NCBI GenBank assembly: GCA_029817715.1
Contig: JARUPY010000387.1
Location: 1,054,001-1,118,000 of the forward strand
Origin: Melastoma dodecandrum
Lineage: Eukaryota; Streptophyta; Magnoliopsida; Myrtales; Melastomataceae
Direction of reading: 5' to 3'
DNA: 64,000 bases
In this document: one piece after another, positions 32,062 through 44,452 of the stretch
Layout of the letters: each line of letters begins with the position of its first letter
How positions within the stretch are numbered: position 1 is the first letter of the stretch
The notes under the pieces: model-generated
What the model was told of the DNA's origin: nothing
Database searches by the model: none
Seen by the model: only the letters and a program-made list of their open reading frames with translations
Made by a program: the position numbers and the translations under genes

Positions 32062-34697
32062 ACCAGCAGTGAAGACGAAAAAACCAATTGCAATGAAATC
32101 AAATTTGGAAGAACCAATTAATAAGCTCAAGTAGTGAACTTGAAGTTGCAGCAACATGCAACTACTCCAGGTTTACACCAGGTCAACAACCAAGCCAACA
32201 TCAGACTTAAAATTGCAGCACACAGGGATGAAGTACTCACACGCAACGGCAAAATTGAACAAACCAGCAGGGAAAACAAATGAACTAGAGAGGAAAAAAA
32301 ATACAAACGGACCCTTGACAAACAAAAGAAAAAAAAGAATAGCCAGCAACGAAAAGAATATAACAACTAGATAAGAAGAAGTGCAGATCAACCACGAACA
32401 TAAAATTGTAATAGCATCACGTAGCTACTGTTTGCTCTAATAGGCATTCGTCTATGTAATATTTTGGACAAAAGCAAGCGTATTCTCAACATGAAGGTCT
32501 AAGCAGCTACAAAATTGTAAAAGAATGAACAGGTCAACAAACAATGATTGGATAAGGAGGAAATACAAAGCAACGGTGATAATTGCAGCAAAGAAAAATG
32601 AAGAATGGTTTAGACTAACGGCGGGACATTGATGTCACGAATCGATCATCGGGGATTGGGGGGTCGCAATCAAAAGAATGATCGAAGAACCACTGTAAAG
32701 CCATTAGAATTAGAGACAACTAATAGAACACGATCAACATAAAGAAAATTAAGTCGAGCCAGCAGCGCACGTAATAGTTACAGGAGAAGGAAATGTAGAC
32801 AAGTAGTGAACTTAAAGCCGTAACAATGTTATGCAACTGTCTTTCTAGTTTCTATAATACAACCAGCTATAAATTTGAACTTTAAGAAAAATAGAGATGT
32901 TCACAGCAGCCGCAACAGTGGAAAGACAAGTCGCATAAAAAAAAATCATCAATGAAGAATTAATAAGGAACACGTTCCAGCAGAGCTTTGCGGCAAGCAG
33001 AAATGGAAATCAATTGAATATTGCAAAAAAAATAGCCATGTCATCCAGCAGGAGCCAAAATATACAAGAAATCGTGGACAAATAGGAAACAGTAATAATC
33101 GAGCATCGATGAATCTCGAAGCTGCTGTGATCAAAAACTGGACAAAGAAAAGCAACGACGATGGAGTAAAAACAATTTTGTAATCTTTACAGTGAGGTCA
33201 AACGGAGAACACACAAAGCAAGAATGAACAGTAAAATCAAAACTTCCAAGTGGATTAAAAATACGTCGACATCCATGTTGTGACTTGTAATAGGAACGTT
33301 TTTAACAGCAGAGACTGGCAACTAATGTTTCAGCTGCCTCAATCAAAACAAACAGGTCTAGTCGTAGCATTCAACAAACTATAGCAATCACGAGGAGGAA
33401 AAATAAGCAGCAGCGAACTGATTATGTGAGAACGGACTAGTGGCAGCAAATTGATCAAGCAAGAATTAGATCAATAGCAAATTCTTTAGCGAAAAATTCA
33501 ATACCAGAAAGTAATCATGAAACCGAGGACCTTCAGCTCTGTTTGAATCACCAAAAATCGTCTCGAAATCTTGAATGTCTTATAGAGACAGATTTCAGCC
33601 ACCTCGATGACTTTTGAGGGATCTGTGACGCATGGTTAGGTGGAGAAATAGAGCTACGAGCAGCCTCGGGACAGAGGCGAGATTCAACTGAAGCACGACT
33701 TGTCGTGGCCAGCTTTGGTGGCTACGCAGAAGGCCGGCTCCAAGGGATTCCCGCGGGGCTGCGGCCGAGCTTGGCGACGATGCGGGAGTTGGCTCCAGAG
33801 GATTCCCGCGGGGCTGCGGCCGACCTTGGCGAAGATGTTGGAGTTGGCTCCAGGGGGTTTCCGCAGGGTTTCTGCTTACCTTGACCGGAAAAGGCAGGTC
33901 GACGAGGGAAGACGAGTGGGAGGAGGGACCAGAGGACGTCCGTCGGTGAACCAGAGGAGGAAGCACACCAAAAAAAACGATCGGGGAGGGGGGCTCTTTC
34001 TGTTTTCTTTTCTGTTTTTTTTTTTCTCTTCTTTCTTGTTCTGTTTCAACAACCCCGCCGTCCCCCAAACAGAAAGTTGTCTTTTATACTTGGGTGAGGA
34101 AAGCGTGGGAGCTAGGCTGATCAGGTGGATTTCCTTCATTTTTTATTTATTATTATTTTTTATTTATTATTATCATTTTTTATCCCTTCATATATAAAAT
34201 GGTGAAAGTATGGTGGGGTAGTTGTCAGGTTGTTAGAATAGGTTGCTTGTTATTAATTAGTTAAAATGAATTGTTATAAACTAGGATGAAAATTTTGTTA
34301 AATGATAATGAAATGTTCAATTTCAACAAATTTTGGAGGGATTTAAAAAAAATTCGTTATTTTATATGATGAATTATTTTAATGGAGTCTTATTAGAGTT
34401 TAGTCATTTTAACCTTATTATTAAGAACCTAAGTCCGTGTATACGTGCTTGGAGTTCAAATTAAAATGAATGAGCTTGATCTTAATGACAAAAAGTGTTA
34501 AAATGTAATTTTAACTAAAAATGATTAAGAAATTAGCCTCATGTAACTAATTCTCAATTTGAAATTACTCATTTAACGATGTAACATGAATTTAATTGAA
34601 AATTATGAAAGCTTCAAAATCATTTCTTTTAAAACCAAAGATTAAATATTATATTAAGATTAAAAAAAAATCGAAAATTCGATTTGGGGTGTCTACA
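32062..34697 (-). repeat. Gypsy copy 1, 3' LTR (partial)
   Basis: Lacks the first 1.7 kb or so of the LTR as seen at 46198, but has the 490-bp segment (32062-32545) and ends normally in GTGTCTACA at 34697. Confidence 0.85.
33736..33884. repeat. 55-bp GC-rich repeats in gypsy copy 1 LTR
   Basis: Same three-unit array as at 21802. Confidence 0.75.
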
Positions 34698-34711
34698 GTT
34701 TGCCCCTCTTT
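34698..34711 (-). other. Gypsy copy 1 polypurine tract
   Basis: AAAGAGGGGCAAAC on the minus strand directly before the 3' LTR. Confidence 0.7.
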
Positions 34712-36229
34712 GCGAGAGAATCTGGAAAGATTTTCTTGCAAAGACGATCTAGAGACCTCAAATCAAATTTCGGGATCCGCTTTTGGGAGACCTGCTTTGG
34801 GATCGCAATAAACAAATGTGTTAGTAATGAGAGAAACTTGAATTATATGCGAACAAATGCAACTACGATATCCATGTATATCATGCTTTATTTATGTAGT
34901 TCGATTAGGGGAAATGCTTCTGAACACGGTTACTGAAGGTCGGTCTTCCTCACACTCTCGAGGTTCACTCGTGTTTGTGTGAGCTTGTCTTGATTAGACT
35001 TGGAATTCCTTTGACTAGGATGCTCATGTACCAGATCGAAGGAGTCTTGGCCAGGGTTATAATGTCGGCTTTGGCGTATGGCCTTTCATAGAAAGTTTAA
35101 AACTTTTCTACTTTGGAAGGAATAAGTCCTAGAGACTTTGTCGGAAACAAACCTGTTGGGAACCCTTTGAATTTTCTGCGAAAATTTTGTTTTGAACACA
35201 TTTGCTTTTGCAACCGGCTTGTCGGTTCTGGTGTTTTTTTGTTTTTTTGCTCTTTTGAATTTTGCACTTTGCTTTTGCAAGGCTTTGGCCTTTGTGCTTT
35301 TCTTTTGCTTTCCCCCCTTTTTTTTGAAAGATATGCTGAGAAAGTTTGTTGGTTCTTTTTCTGTCTTTTCATTTTTTGGGGAATAAGACTTCATTGTTAA
35401 TCATCTTTGGGGAGTGGCCTAACTAGTTTCGTATGTCCACCGACATTGTCTTTCTGCTTGAACCTTGAAGAAGTGTTGCCTTTACAGCCGGTTGTTTCCC
35501 ACTTCCTACTACAGGACTCCTTTTGACCTCGGTGTGAGGTTGTCTTTGGACTAAAGGGTAGCGGTATTTATAAAAGCTTTGTTTTGGCTCTAAGGGTTAG
35601 GAATGGTCGATGTACTGTGTTTGGGATAGAGAAGAGAATGCTCCTTTTCATCCTGGCTTTGAGCATCTTTTGTCAACAGATTCTGAGTCCAATCTCGATG
35701 CTCGTTTTTTATAAGAACTCACAGTGTTTGCACTCAACTCTTTAGGGTAGGTGTTTAGGATAGGGTTTGCCTTCTTTTCCATGTTCAGAAGTATTTGCGA
35801 ACTCCTTTGGGTGATGTTATGACATTTACAGTATAAATGATATGCAAATGATGCAAACTCACTGGGTGGATGACATTGTGCATTCCTTGATTTATGTTGC
35901 GCCTTGGCTGTGGATTTATGAACTTCATTTCGTGGATTTGGTGTCTGCTTTGTAGATCATCCATGATATAAGGTGCTCGAGTTCCTACATCAAGGAATAT
36001 AGGCTGAGTGAGTTCATGTAACCTGCCTCTTGTTGAGGAAATAAAGAAACGATAAAGTAGGGCATCCGCTGGGGGAATAAGTTGCGAATGTCCATCTTGA
36101 TTGCTGCTAAGAGAAAATGCTTGTATGTTCAACTTCTACTGGGGATTGTGGTACACTTATGAAGTCAATTCCAACTTTGGAGAAATGAGGAGCATGACTC
36201 CAACTGGGGAATGATAAGAAATTTCAATA
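34712..36229 (-). other. Gypsy copy 1, 3' non-coding region
   Basis: Internal region between the 3' LTR and the tandem repeats. Frames around 35086-35400 are low-complexity (Lys-rich on minus, Phe/Leu-rich on plus) and match nothing. Repeated almost exactly at 50043 onward. Confidence 0.6.
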
Positions 36230-36910
36230 GGGAATAAACATTCCCTTTTACGTGATCATCCTTGGTGATAACAAAGGCAATCTCGAAGCTTTGGTTCGAA
36301 ATTTTCCGCCCAACCGCCCGCGCCTTTGTTCGTAATGCGAGGTTGCTCATGTACCTGCACCCGCCAAAGGGCGAAAACAAGTAAGTTTATGAGAAAAGTA
36401 TTGATTTTGAAACAACACTTCCTTTCATGTAATGGTTGTTTGTTGACAACGAAGGTTTCTCCAAGATTGCTTGAAGTTTTTTCACCCTACCACCCTCGCC
36501 TTTCGTTGTCTGCCTAGGATGCTCATGTACCTATGAGACGAACGCAGGACGAAAACAAGTATGTTCATGTAACTTGTTTTGTAAAGAAAGTAATAATATT
36601 GAAATAATACTCCTTTTCATGTTGTTTCGTCATTGCAAGTCCGAAGGAATCGAAGGGTTGACGAAATTGCGATAAGACTTTGTCCTGAAGTTTTGTCATC
36701 CTATCCTTCATGTGAGGAGCTCTTGTACCTTTCATGTGATTCGTTGTTTTGATAACGAAGTTTTCTCCAAGATTGCTTGGAGTTTTTACCACCCTGCCAC
36801 CCACGCCTTCATCCACATGATATGAAGTTTTTGTACCTATATGTGACAAGGGCAAAGACAAGTGAGCTCATGTAATTTGTTTTGTTAAGAAAGTATCAAT
36901 TTGGATCAGA
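36230..36910 (-). repeat. Degenerate tandem repeats downstream of gypsy integrase (copy 1)
   Basis: Three to four diverged units of very roughly 170-200 bp. Each has TGATAACGAAG-type sequence, TTTCTCCAAGATTGCTTG, a CACCCTxCCACCCxCGCC block, a TCATGTACC-type word, GACAAGT, and GTTCATGTAACTTGTTTTG. Repeat-rich 3' regions are a known trait of Tat-branch elements. Confidence 0.75.
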
Positions 36911-36919
36911 TACTCCCTT

Positions 36920-37765
36920 CTATGTGTAGTAGCGCCGAAGAGCATCCGCGTTGATCAGTTGCGGTAGGTCTTGTCCATCCATCTTGGTTAAGATGGTTGC
37001 GCCTCCCGAGAAGGTGTGTTTTACCACAAAAAGTCCTTCATAATTCGGGGTGAATTTTCCTCTTGGATCCTTGTAGTTGGGAATGATCCGTTTGAGAACG
37101 AGGTCTCCAGGCCGATATCGTATCGGTTTGACCTTCTTGTTGAACGCTCGAGCCATGCGTTGTTGATATAACTGCATGCGATGGGCTGCCGCGAGCCTTT
37201 TTTCGTCTATGAGATCGAGCTGAACAAGATGATGATTGATCTTGCCTTCGTATGTCATATTGTTTTGGGACAATATCCTAAGGGTCGGTAGTTTGACCTC
37301 TGCCGGAATGACTGCTTGTGTTCCGTGGACAAGCTCGAATGGAGTTGCCCCAGTCGATGTTCGTATCGTTGTTCGGTATGCGAGCAGTGCAAATGGAAGC
37401 TTTTCATGCCAGTCGCGATACGTGATTGCCATTTTCTGAAGAATCTTCTTCATATTCTTGTTTGCTACTTCGATTGCACCATTCATTTGTGGATAGTACG
37501 GTGAAGAGTTGATGTGTTTAATTCTGAATTCTTCGCAAAGAGAATGCATAAGTTTGCTATTGAAGTTGGAACCATTGTCGATAACGAGTATTTCCGGTAT
37601 GCCATATCTAGCGATGATATTAATCCGCATAAATCGCACGACGTTCTTTGCGGTAACTTCTCTAAATGATTGAGCTTCGACCCAGTTGGTGAAATAGTCA
37701 ATTGCTACTAAGATGAATCGATGTCTATTGGATGCTACGGGATTGATGGGTCCAATGACGTCCAT
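36920..37765 (-). pseudogene. Gypsy integrase core, copy 1
   Basis: 281-codon open frame with the DDE integrase core: Asp in VAIDYF, Asp in VIDNGSNF and Glu in NGAIEVANK. A C-terminal chromatin- or DNA-binding tail follows. A TGA at 37771-37769 (where the family normally has Trp in the PFSMWG context) separates it from the upstream pol frame, so no full polyprotein can be made. Confidence 0.9.
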
Positions 37766-37768
37766 GCC

Positions 37769-38265
37769 TCACATTGAAAATGGCCATCGCTCGAACAAAG
37801 GGTAGAGCCTGGTAGGAGGTACATGCACCTTGTCACTGTAAATTTGACATTTGTGACATGTTCTGACGTATTTAATACAATCGGCTTCCATTGTCGACCA
37901 ATAATATCCCAGACGCATGATTTTTTGGCCAAGTGCGTATCCATACCACAAACACCTTCGTGTACTTCCATCATAACGTCTTTGGCTTCTTTTTCCATGA
38001 TGCACCGCATGAGGGTTGTCGTGAAGGACTTCTTGTATAGGATGTTTACGTCGAGAAAATAACCTCTGGATAACTTCCTGATGAACTTGCGTTCTTTTCT
38101 TGTGCTTATATGAGGAAAGTCTCCTGAATGTAGGTACGACTTGATATCGGCATACCATGGAGATGGATCAACTTGTTGATCGGGTTCAGTGTTCATGCAA
38201 CTGGGCTCTTCGATGATGTTGATGCGTAGAGGTTCAATGTCCATTTCTCCGGCCAATGGTATCAT
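37769..38265 (-). pseudogene. Gypsy integrase zinc-binding region, copy 1
   Basis: Overlapping frames encode the HHCC region (HEGVCG and, in another frame, YVRTCHKCQIYSDK), so at least one frameshift lies inside. It ends at the TGA before the integrase core. Confidence 0.8.
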
Positions 38266-39428
38266 TGATGCGAGGGTTGCAAGTGCATCTGCAAATCGAT
38301 TGTCGAATCGTGGTAGGTAACTGAAACTAATGTCCGTAAATTTTCGAACCAGCTCTTGCAGATAATCTTGATATATGATAAGCTTCGGCCGTTGGTTTGA
38401 GAGATTATGAGTGTAGAATCTCCATAAACGTCTAAGAATCGTGCTTTTATGTCAAGTGCACGTAGTAAACCGAGAATACATGCTTCATATTCAGAAATGT
38501 TATTTGTGCATGGGAATGTGACTTTAGCAGCAACTGGATAATATTGCCCGTTTGGGGATATCACAACTGCTCCAATGCCAGAACCTGATGAGTTGACTGC
38601 GCCATCAAAATACATCGTCCATCGTTGTTCTGAATCTACTAGTAAGATGTCATCATCTGGCAGCTTAATTTCCAGTGGGAAATCGTCTGTCCCTGGATAT
38701 TCTGCTATGTGATCGGCAATAGTTCTGCCTTTGATTGATTTCGTTGAGTGAAATTTGATGTCGAATTCGGCAAGTTGCAGCTGCCATTTTGAAATTCTTC
38801 CGATAAGAGTTGGTCTATCGAAGAGATATTTGAGCGGATCATTCTCTGAAATCAGCAAGATCTCATAATGGAGAGTATATTGTCGAAGACGATGAAGAAC
38901 CCAAACGAGTGCGCAGCATGTGCGTTCCGGGACTGTGTACCGGGCTTCGCAGTCTGTGAATTTTTTACTGAGGTAATATACAGCGTGTTCCTTGGCACCT
39001 GGTAATTGTTGTGCTAGCATTGCCCCAAATGACTCTTCTAGTACTGTTAGATAGAGTGTGAGCGGATGTCCCGGCTTTGGCGGGATAAGGATCGGCGGTT
39101 CTGTTAGGTACATCTTGATCTGTTCGAATGCGATCTTGCAATCTTCATCCCATTCAAATTTGATGTCTTTTCTCAATTTCTTGAAGAGAGGTTTGCACGT
39201 ATCGGCTAGGTTGGAAATAAACCTTCCGATATAGTTGATGCGGCCCATGAAGCCACGGATCTCTTTTACTGACTTCGGTGTTGGAAGTTCCTTAATTGCT
39301 TTGATTTTATCTGGGTCTATTTCAATACGTTTGTTGCTGACAACAAACCCGAGTTTCCCTGATGTTGCCCCAAACACGCATTTGGCGGGATTAAGACGCA
39401 ATTTGTATTTACGAAGTCGTTCAAACAC
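38262..39428 (-). pseudogene. Gypsy RT thumb, RNase H and second (archaeal-type) RNase H, copy 1
   Basis: 388-codon frame. It starts in the RT thumb/connection (LNPAKCVFGATSGKLGF), continues through the retroviral-type RNase H (YLSKKFTDCEARY) and into a second RNase H with MYFDGAVNSSGSGIGAV and NNISEYEACILGLLRA. A second RNase H between the first and the integrase marks the Tat branch. A stop at 39458-39456 cuts it from the RT palm. Confidence 0.9.
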
Positions 39429-39455
39429 CTTGCGTAGAACGACTATGTGATCTTC

Positions 39456-40309
39456 TTATGTTCTGGATTTGGCGATCATATCATCAACATAGACTTCGAT
39501 CTCACGATGCATCATATCATGGAATAGGACTACCATTGCTCGTTGATATGTTGCTCCTGCTTTCTTGAGCCCAAATGGCATAACTCGATAACAGAATGTG
39601 CCCCATGGTATAATGAATGTCGTCTTTTCCTTATCTGCTTCGGCCATCTTGATCTGATTATAGCCAGAGAATCCGTCCATAAAGGAGAATTTGTTGAAAC
39701 CAGCCGTGTTGTCCATTAATAGATCGATGTGTGGTAGTGGGAAGTCATCTTTGGGACTTGCTTTATTGAGGTCTCGGTAATCCACGCATACTCTGACTTT
39801 TCCATTCTTTTTCATGACCGGGAGGATGTTGGCGACCAACTGAGGGTATTCCTATACTTCGATAAAATTGAATTTAAGTAGTTTGTCTACTTCTTCCTTG
39901 ATCGCGAGGGCTAATTCCGGTTTGTATCGACGTTGCTTTTGTTTGATTGGATGAATCAAAGGATTAGTGGGGATTTTGTGCTCCACTATTTCTGAGTCTA
40001 ATCCAGGCATATCTGCGTATGACCAGGCGAAGATATCTGAAAATTCTTTGAGAAGATTTGTAATTTTCTCGGCTTCATCTGTTAGTAAATCTGCACCAAT
40101 GAAGAGCTCTTTGGGCTCATCTTTTATTCCAATATTGATAGAAATTGGTTCTTGAAGAGTGATCTCTTTGGATTTTCATGTCTCGGTAATCCTTGTTCTA
40201 GGCCATGGTAGCCGTCGAGGGATTCGGGATTTTGAATAACTTTTTCATCTGGATCTTTCGATGTTTCAGGGCCTTTTGAGGACGGCAATGGCAGTAAGGC
40301 TTGAGGCAT
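39456..40309 (-). pseudogene. Gypsy RT fingers/palm and upstream linker, copy 1
   Basis: RT block with VRVCVDYRDLNKASPKDDFPLP and the active site VYVDDMIAKS, ending at TAA 39458-39456. The linker upstream reads on in pieces and is cut by a TAG at 39854-39852 and a change of frame near 40124. No protease or gag is seen further upstream. Confidence 0.88.
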
Positions 40310-41408
40310 TCCCGATCATGCTTGCAGGAAGCCCTTGCGTAGTCTGATCTGCAGTATGGTTAGCCATGAGGTTTTTCAATGAGCGGTACCGACGTCTCGT
40401 AATCGGAGCAATCTTTGCAGATTAGTACCCTTCACAAAGAAAAGAACATTCAATTAGTATCAAGTGGTGGTAATATTTTGAATGCGTGATATGTAATGAT
40501 GCATGACATGTCTAATGCAAGGATTGGATTGTGATTATAACGAATTCAGTCCAAGTGAAAAGAAGTGCGTTAGATAAAATCCAAAAAGGTTCATTTCACG
40601 ATACACTTCCTTAAAATAAAAAAATGAAAAATAGGATGGGCTCGCAGGCCCATAGGTTGCTATGAGGTGTCCGCCATTAAATGCGATCCCAAGGAGTTAT
40701 CCGTTTCTTCTGAAATCGTGCAGATCGGGCGTCGATGTCAGCCTGACGCTCTATGAAAAGATTGTACTCCTCTTCTTTGAGATCTAATCCAACTCCTAAC
40801 GTGAGATGAGTTCGCACGCAAGTTTTCTTCTACTTGAACAATAATAATATTGAATAATTATAAAAGCGTTGATATATTGATTATTGATCAACAAGCATTC
40901 GTGCGAAATGGATGTAAATGAGTATGACGATATAAAAAGAGAAGGTAGGGAAGGGAGAAAAGAAATTGCGGAAACCCCCGTAACCAACTCAAGTCGCTGC
41001 AAAACGAACAGAATTAGTATTATAATTATCACATACAAACGTACATGAACCTGTCCCTGCACGAGTTGTCACTTAGTAACAAGCAAATGCACGTGCGGCG
41101 TCTGATACCTGTAGTGGGCAATCAATTCTAGACTCGGAAGAGGTTTCTAGACCTCCCTCGGACTAAGGGAGGCGGGGTCCCGACCCAAAACCACACCGCA
41201 AAGAGCAGCACCGCTGGGTCTAACGGTGACCCCCCTAAAATCCTATCCCCGGGTTCGGCCATTCCTAGACATGCCTAGGAAAGCGGTAAACAAACACAAA
41301 TAAAAGTTCATACAAAAGGCACGAGCCAAACAATTACATGCGCAAACAATCACTCCTCCCCGCATGTGGATAGAAAGAAAGAGGTTTTGGTAAGAATCCA
41401 CATGCGAG
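40310..41408 (-). other. Gypsy copy 1, leader region lacking gag
   Basis: About 1.1 kb between PBS and the pol remnant. No zinc knuckle, capsid-like or protease motif is visible. A large internal deletion of gag and protease is likely. It contains a palindromic-looking CCTAGACATGCCTAGG at about 41263. Confidence 0.6.
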
Positions 41409-41427
41409 GTCCCCAGAGGAGTCGCCA
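41409..41427 (-). other. Gypsy copy 1 primer binding site
   Basis: TGGCGACTCCTCTGGGGAC on the minus strand, eight bases after the LTR end. Tat/Ogre elements use a tRNA-Arg PBS of this type. Confidence 0.75.
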
Positions 41428-41434
41428 TCCAGGA

Positions 41435-43470
41435 TGTGCGTCCCTCCTGCTCGTTCCCGAATGAGAACAAGAAGGAGGACCGTAATCCTTCGTGGCTCCG
41501 TAAAAATTTTTGTTTGTCACTGAACCTAGGTAAGCTAGAAAAAAAACGGAGTCGCCACCGACTTTATTAAAAATGGTATAAAGTCGGAAAAACCAAAGAG
41601 GGTTCGGGGATTCCTAATTACTCACTCTTTCATTCAAACATGCGAAAAATGGGTGACGATACTTTTTTTAAAAAAAGGTTTCTGATTAACGGGTGTTGGA
41701 CCCGATCTAGGCTTTTGGGCCCAGACTCATGTCATTGGGTTACGAGCATAGGCTCGATTCGGGCGTTGGACCCGAACTCAGATGTGATGATCACATGCGC
41801 AATCACATACAATTATTTAGATAAAAGTAAGCGGGGAAAAGACGATGACCATGGGCCTATACACTTGGACCCACGGCCCGTTATAAGTGGAAAAATAGAA
41901 AGTCGAGAAGGCCCGCACCTTCCCTCATGTACCTTAAGTTTGACGGTTGGGGCCGCTTTAACGTCTTCAATCATCGCGGTTTTTACACACGCGGTCTGTT
42001 ACACGCGTTTTCAAGGCTTCCTTTCCATAGTTGTTGGAATTTTGAACTCGCACGAGTAGTGTTTATGGAAAAAATGGGAAAAAGAAGAAATGGGAGAATA
42101 GAAAAATGGAAAAAGGAAAGTGGATTAGAAAATTCTAATATGAAATACGTAAACAAATTAGAATTTCTAAATAAGTCGGAATGAGACTTATGTGGGTCGT
42201 TTTTGAGCCCATTTGACCGTGAATGCACCCCCAGCGTTAATCGGATCGATGCGGGTCGATTTTCACATGTGAAAAGAAGAAGGAGAGAAACATGCGTGGA
42301 GTAGCAAACGAAATCATGTTTTCATAAGCTAAGTAACAACCTTATTTTGAAACAACCATGTCAAAGGAAAATTATTTCGAAAAAATCATTTTATAAATGT
42401 GAAACGTAAGCTTATCTGAGAACACGTACAAAAAATGAATGTATAAATGATCGAGATGTGAAATAGGTGACAATCCCTAAATTTCAATGTAATAAGAATC
42501 AATCAAATGAATCATTGGCAAGTAAAAACCAACACGAAAGAATGTTCAATCAAATATAAAGCAAACAAGCACACATGCGGCAGATTTGGATAACCGCGAA
42601 GAATGAAGAGTAACTTTGAGCTCCGAACATGAAATCACGTGTTCTTATACTCAAAACGAAGCTACGGAAGATACGGATCTAATACCACAGATTTCAGCTC
42701 AATCCGACATTTCAAACTCAAGATACAAGCGAAAGTACGTACCTCCGTTGAGCTGTCCTGTTTTACAGCCGAGAGTGAACGTGCTCTATTTCGATCCAAG
42801 GTTGCTCGGTCATATCTAAAAATGTCTAGAATAGAAAGAGGACAAGATAAAGAAGAGAAGGACGGCATTTTCATACAAATAAAGCGAAACCGGTGCGAAA
42901 AGAAATGGTGAGATTGCTCACAGTTAATGTGTTTGCATAATTGACTGTAGAAGATCTTGGACTGTAAAGCTTGGAGCTTTGTTCTTTATCGGTTTAAACA
43001 CACACAAATCAACAATATAACTGAAGGGATCCTGTAGGGAATTGCATATTAATGAAGCATGTATAAACGAGCAATGAATCTATATCTAAATAAATCATCA
43101 ACTAAAATGATCAATCCTGGCCAGACTTAGTACCTAAACCCAGAACTAGCGAGATTACTCAAACGACGACATTGAAGATAAGAATCTTACACAACCAACA
43201 ATGATTGGATAAGGAGAAAATAAGGAGAGTTCAAATTAAAATGAATGAGCTTGATCTTAATGACAAAAAGTGTTAAAATGTAATTTTAACTAAAAATGAT
43301 TAAGAAATTAGCCTCATGTAACTAATTCTCAATTTGAAATTACTCATTTAACCAAGAAACACGAATTTAATTGAAAATAACGAAAGCTTCAAAATCATTT
43401 CTTTTAAAACCAAAGATTAAATATTAGATTAAGATTAAGCAAATCAAAAATCCGATTTGGGGTGTCTACA
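41435..43470 (-). repeat. Gypsy copy 1, 5' LTR (internally deleted)
   Basis: 2036 bp. It lacks about 1.9 kb relative to the long LTR at 46198: GATAAGGAGAAAATA is joined directly to GGAGAGTTCAAATTAAA near 43215. It ends GTGTCTACA and is followed by GTGGA. Confidence 0.88.
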
Positions 43471-44357
43471 GTGGAGATAATTCAAAAAAAATTTTTTGAA
43501 TGAGCTATATATATCACTATTCGAAAGATTAAATTGAAAAGAAAAGCTATGAACAAATGTAGAATCAAGAAGACAAAGGAACGGTCTTGTTATAGCAAAT
43601 ATCAAGCAAAAACTTGTTGGAAATATGATATTACGGCGTAATATCTAGATAATTTCGCTCTCGCGTATTCATACCCTAAAATTTCTAAAGGTCGAAAAAG
43701 CTGAACTAATAACTCCTCCCACCAACCAAGGGCGCGGTCGCGCTTCCACAAAATGCAAGTCCTACACCACTTCTTCTCTTTCATTAACATCCCGGCACAC
43801 CTTCTCTATCTAGAATAAGATGAAATCAGCTCTGTTCTTGGACCGGTACAGAAGTCTAAACACGAACATAATTAAATTATCGTGTCACCCTGTCCTTCAA
43901 TTGTTCAAGTCTCGTCGCTATAAACCAGTTCGAGATCGAAGAACACCTCAGTATGTGAACCGAGTCGCCAATTACGTAATGAATAAGTTCACATGATTAC
44001 AAATATGAAACATAACCCCGAGATTGGTAACAGGAGAGCAGTCCCAGTTCAAGCACAAGCCCAGGTTTTACTAAAAGTAGGGCCTCACTTTGCATGTCAG
44101 AGAGTAAAGAAAAATCAGGAGTGATGAAGAAGGAGTCCAGGGCAGTTGGATTTGGAAGGTGGTGGAATGGCTTTGAGTCTGGGACACACGATTCCATGGT
44201 ACGACCGGGACCAAGTTCAAGGAGGGGGGAGCAGGCAGGTTGCTCGGTATTGGTAGTTGGATATGGTCGCGGTGATACTCAACAACAAGAGTGGACTTGG
44301 TGATGGGAGAGCTCCTTAATACTTCCCTCCTGTTAAACCCAGTCAAACATTGTGTTG

Positions 44358-44364
44358 TATAAAT
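44358..44364 (+). promoter_or_regulatory. TATA box of GLP6
   Basis: TATAAAT in class B context, same spacing to the ATG as for GLP5. Confidence 0.65.
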
Positions 44365-44452
44365 ATGGATCAGGGCAAGATGTCCCAAACACATCCGAAC
44401 CCAAAAGCATAACAACAGCAAATCTGCATACGCCTCGATCCTGTACATCGCC

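Larger units (their letters stand above)
32062..43470 (-). mobile_element. Gypsy Tat-type element, copy 1 (defective)
   Basis: Read on the minus strand: 5' LTR 43470-41435 (short form), PBS 41427-41409, about 1 kb with no recognised gag, pol remnants to 36920, a repeat-rich 3' region, polypurine tract 34711-34698, and 3' LTR 34697-32062 (left part lost). The dual RNase H and the PBS point to the Tat branch of Ty3/gypsy. Stops and the missing gag make it non-autonomous. The right target copy is GTGGA at 43471-43475; the left one was lost. Confidence 0.88.

Noticed and set aside
35086..35400. Lys-rich or Phe-rich frames in the gypsy 3' region
   Set aside because: Low-complexity sequence inside a transposon, no start or domain support.
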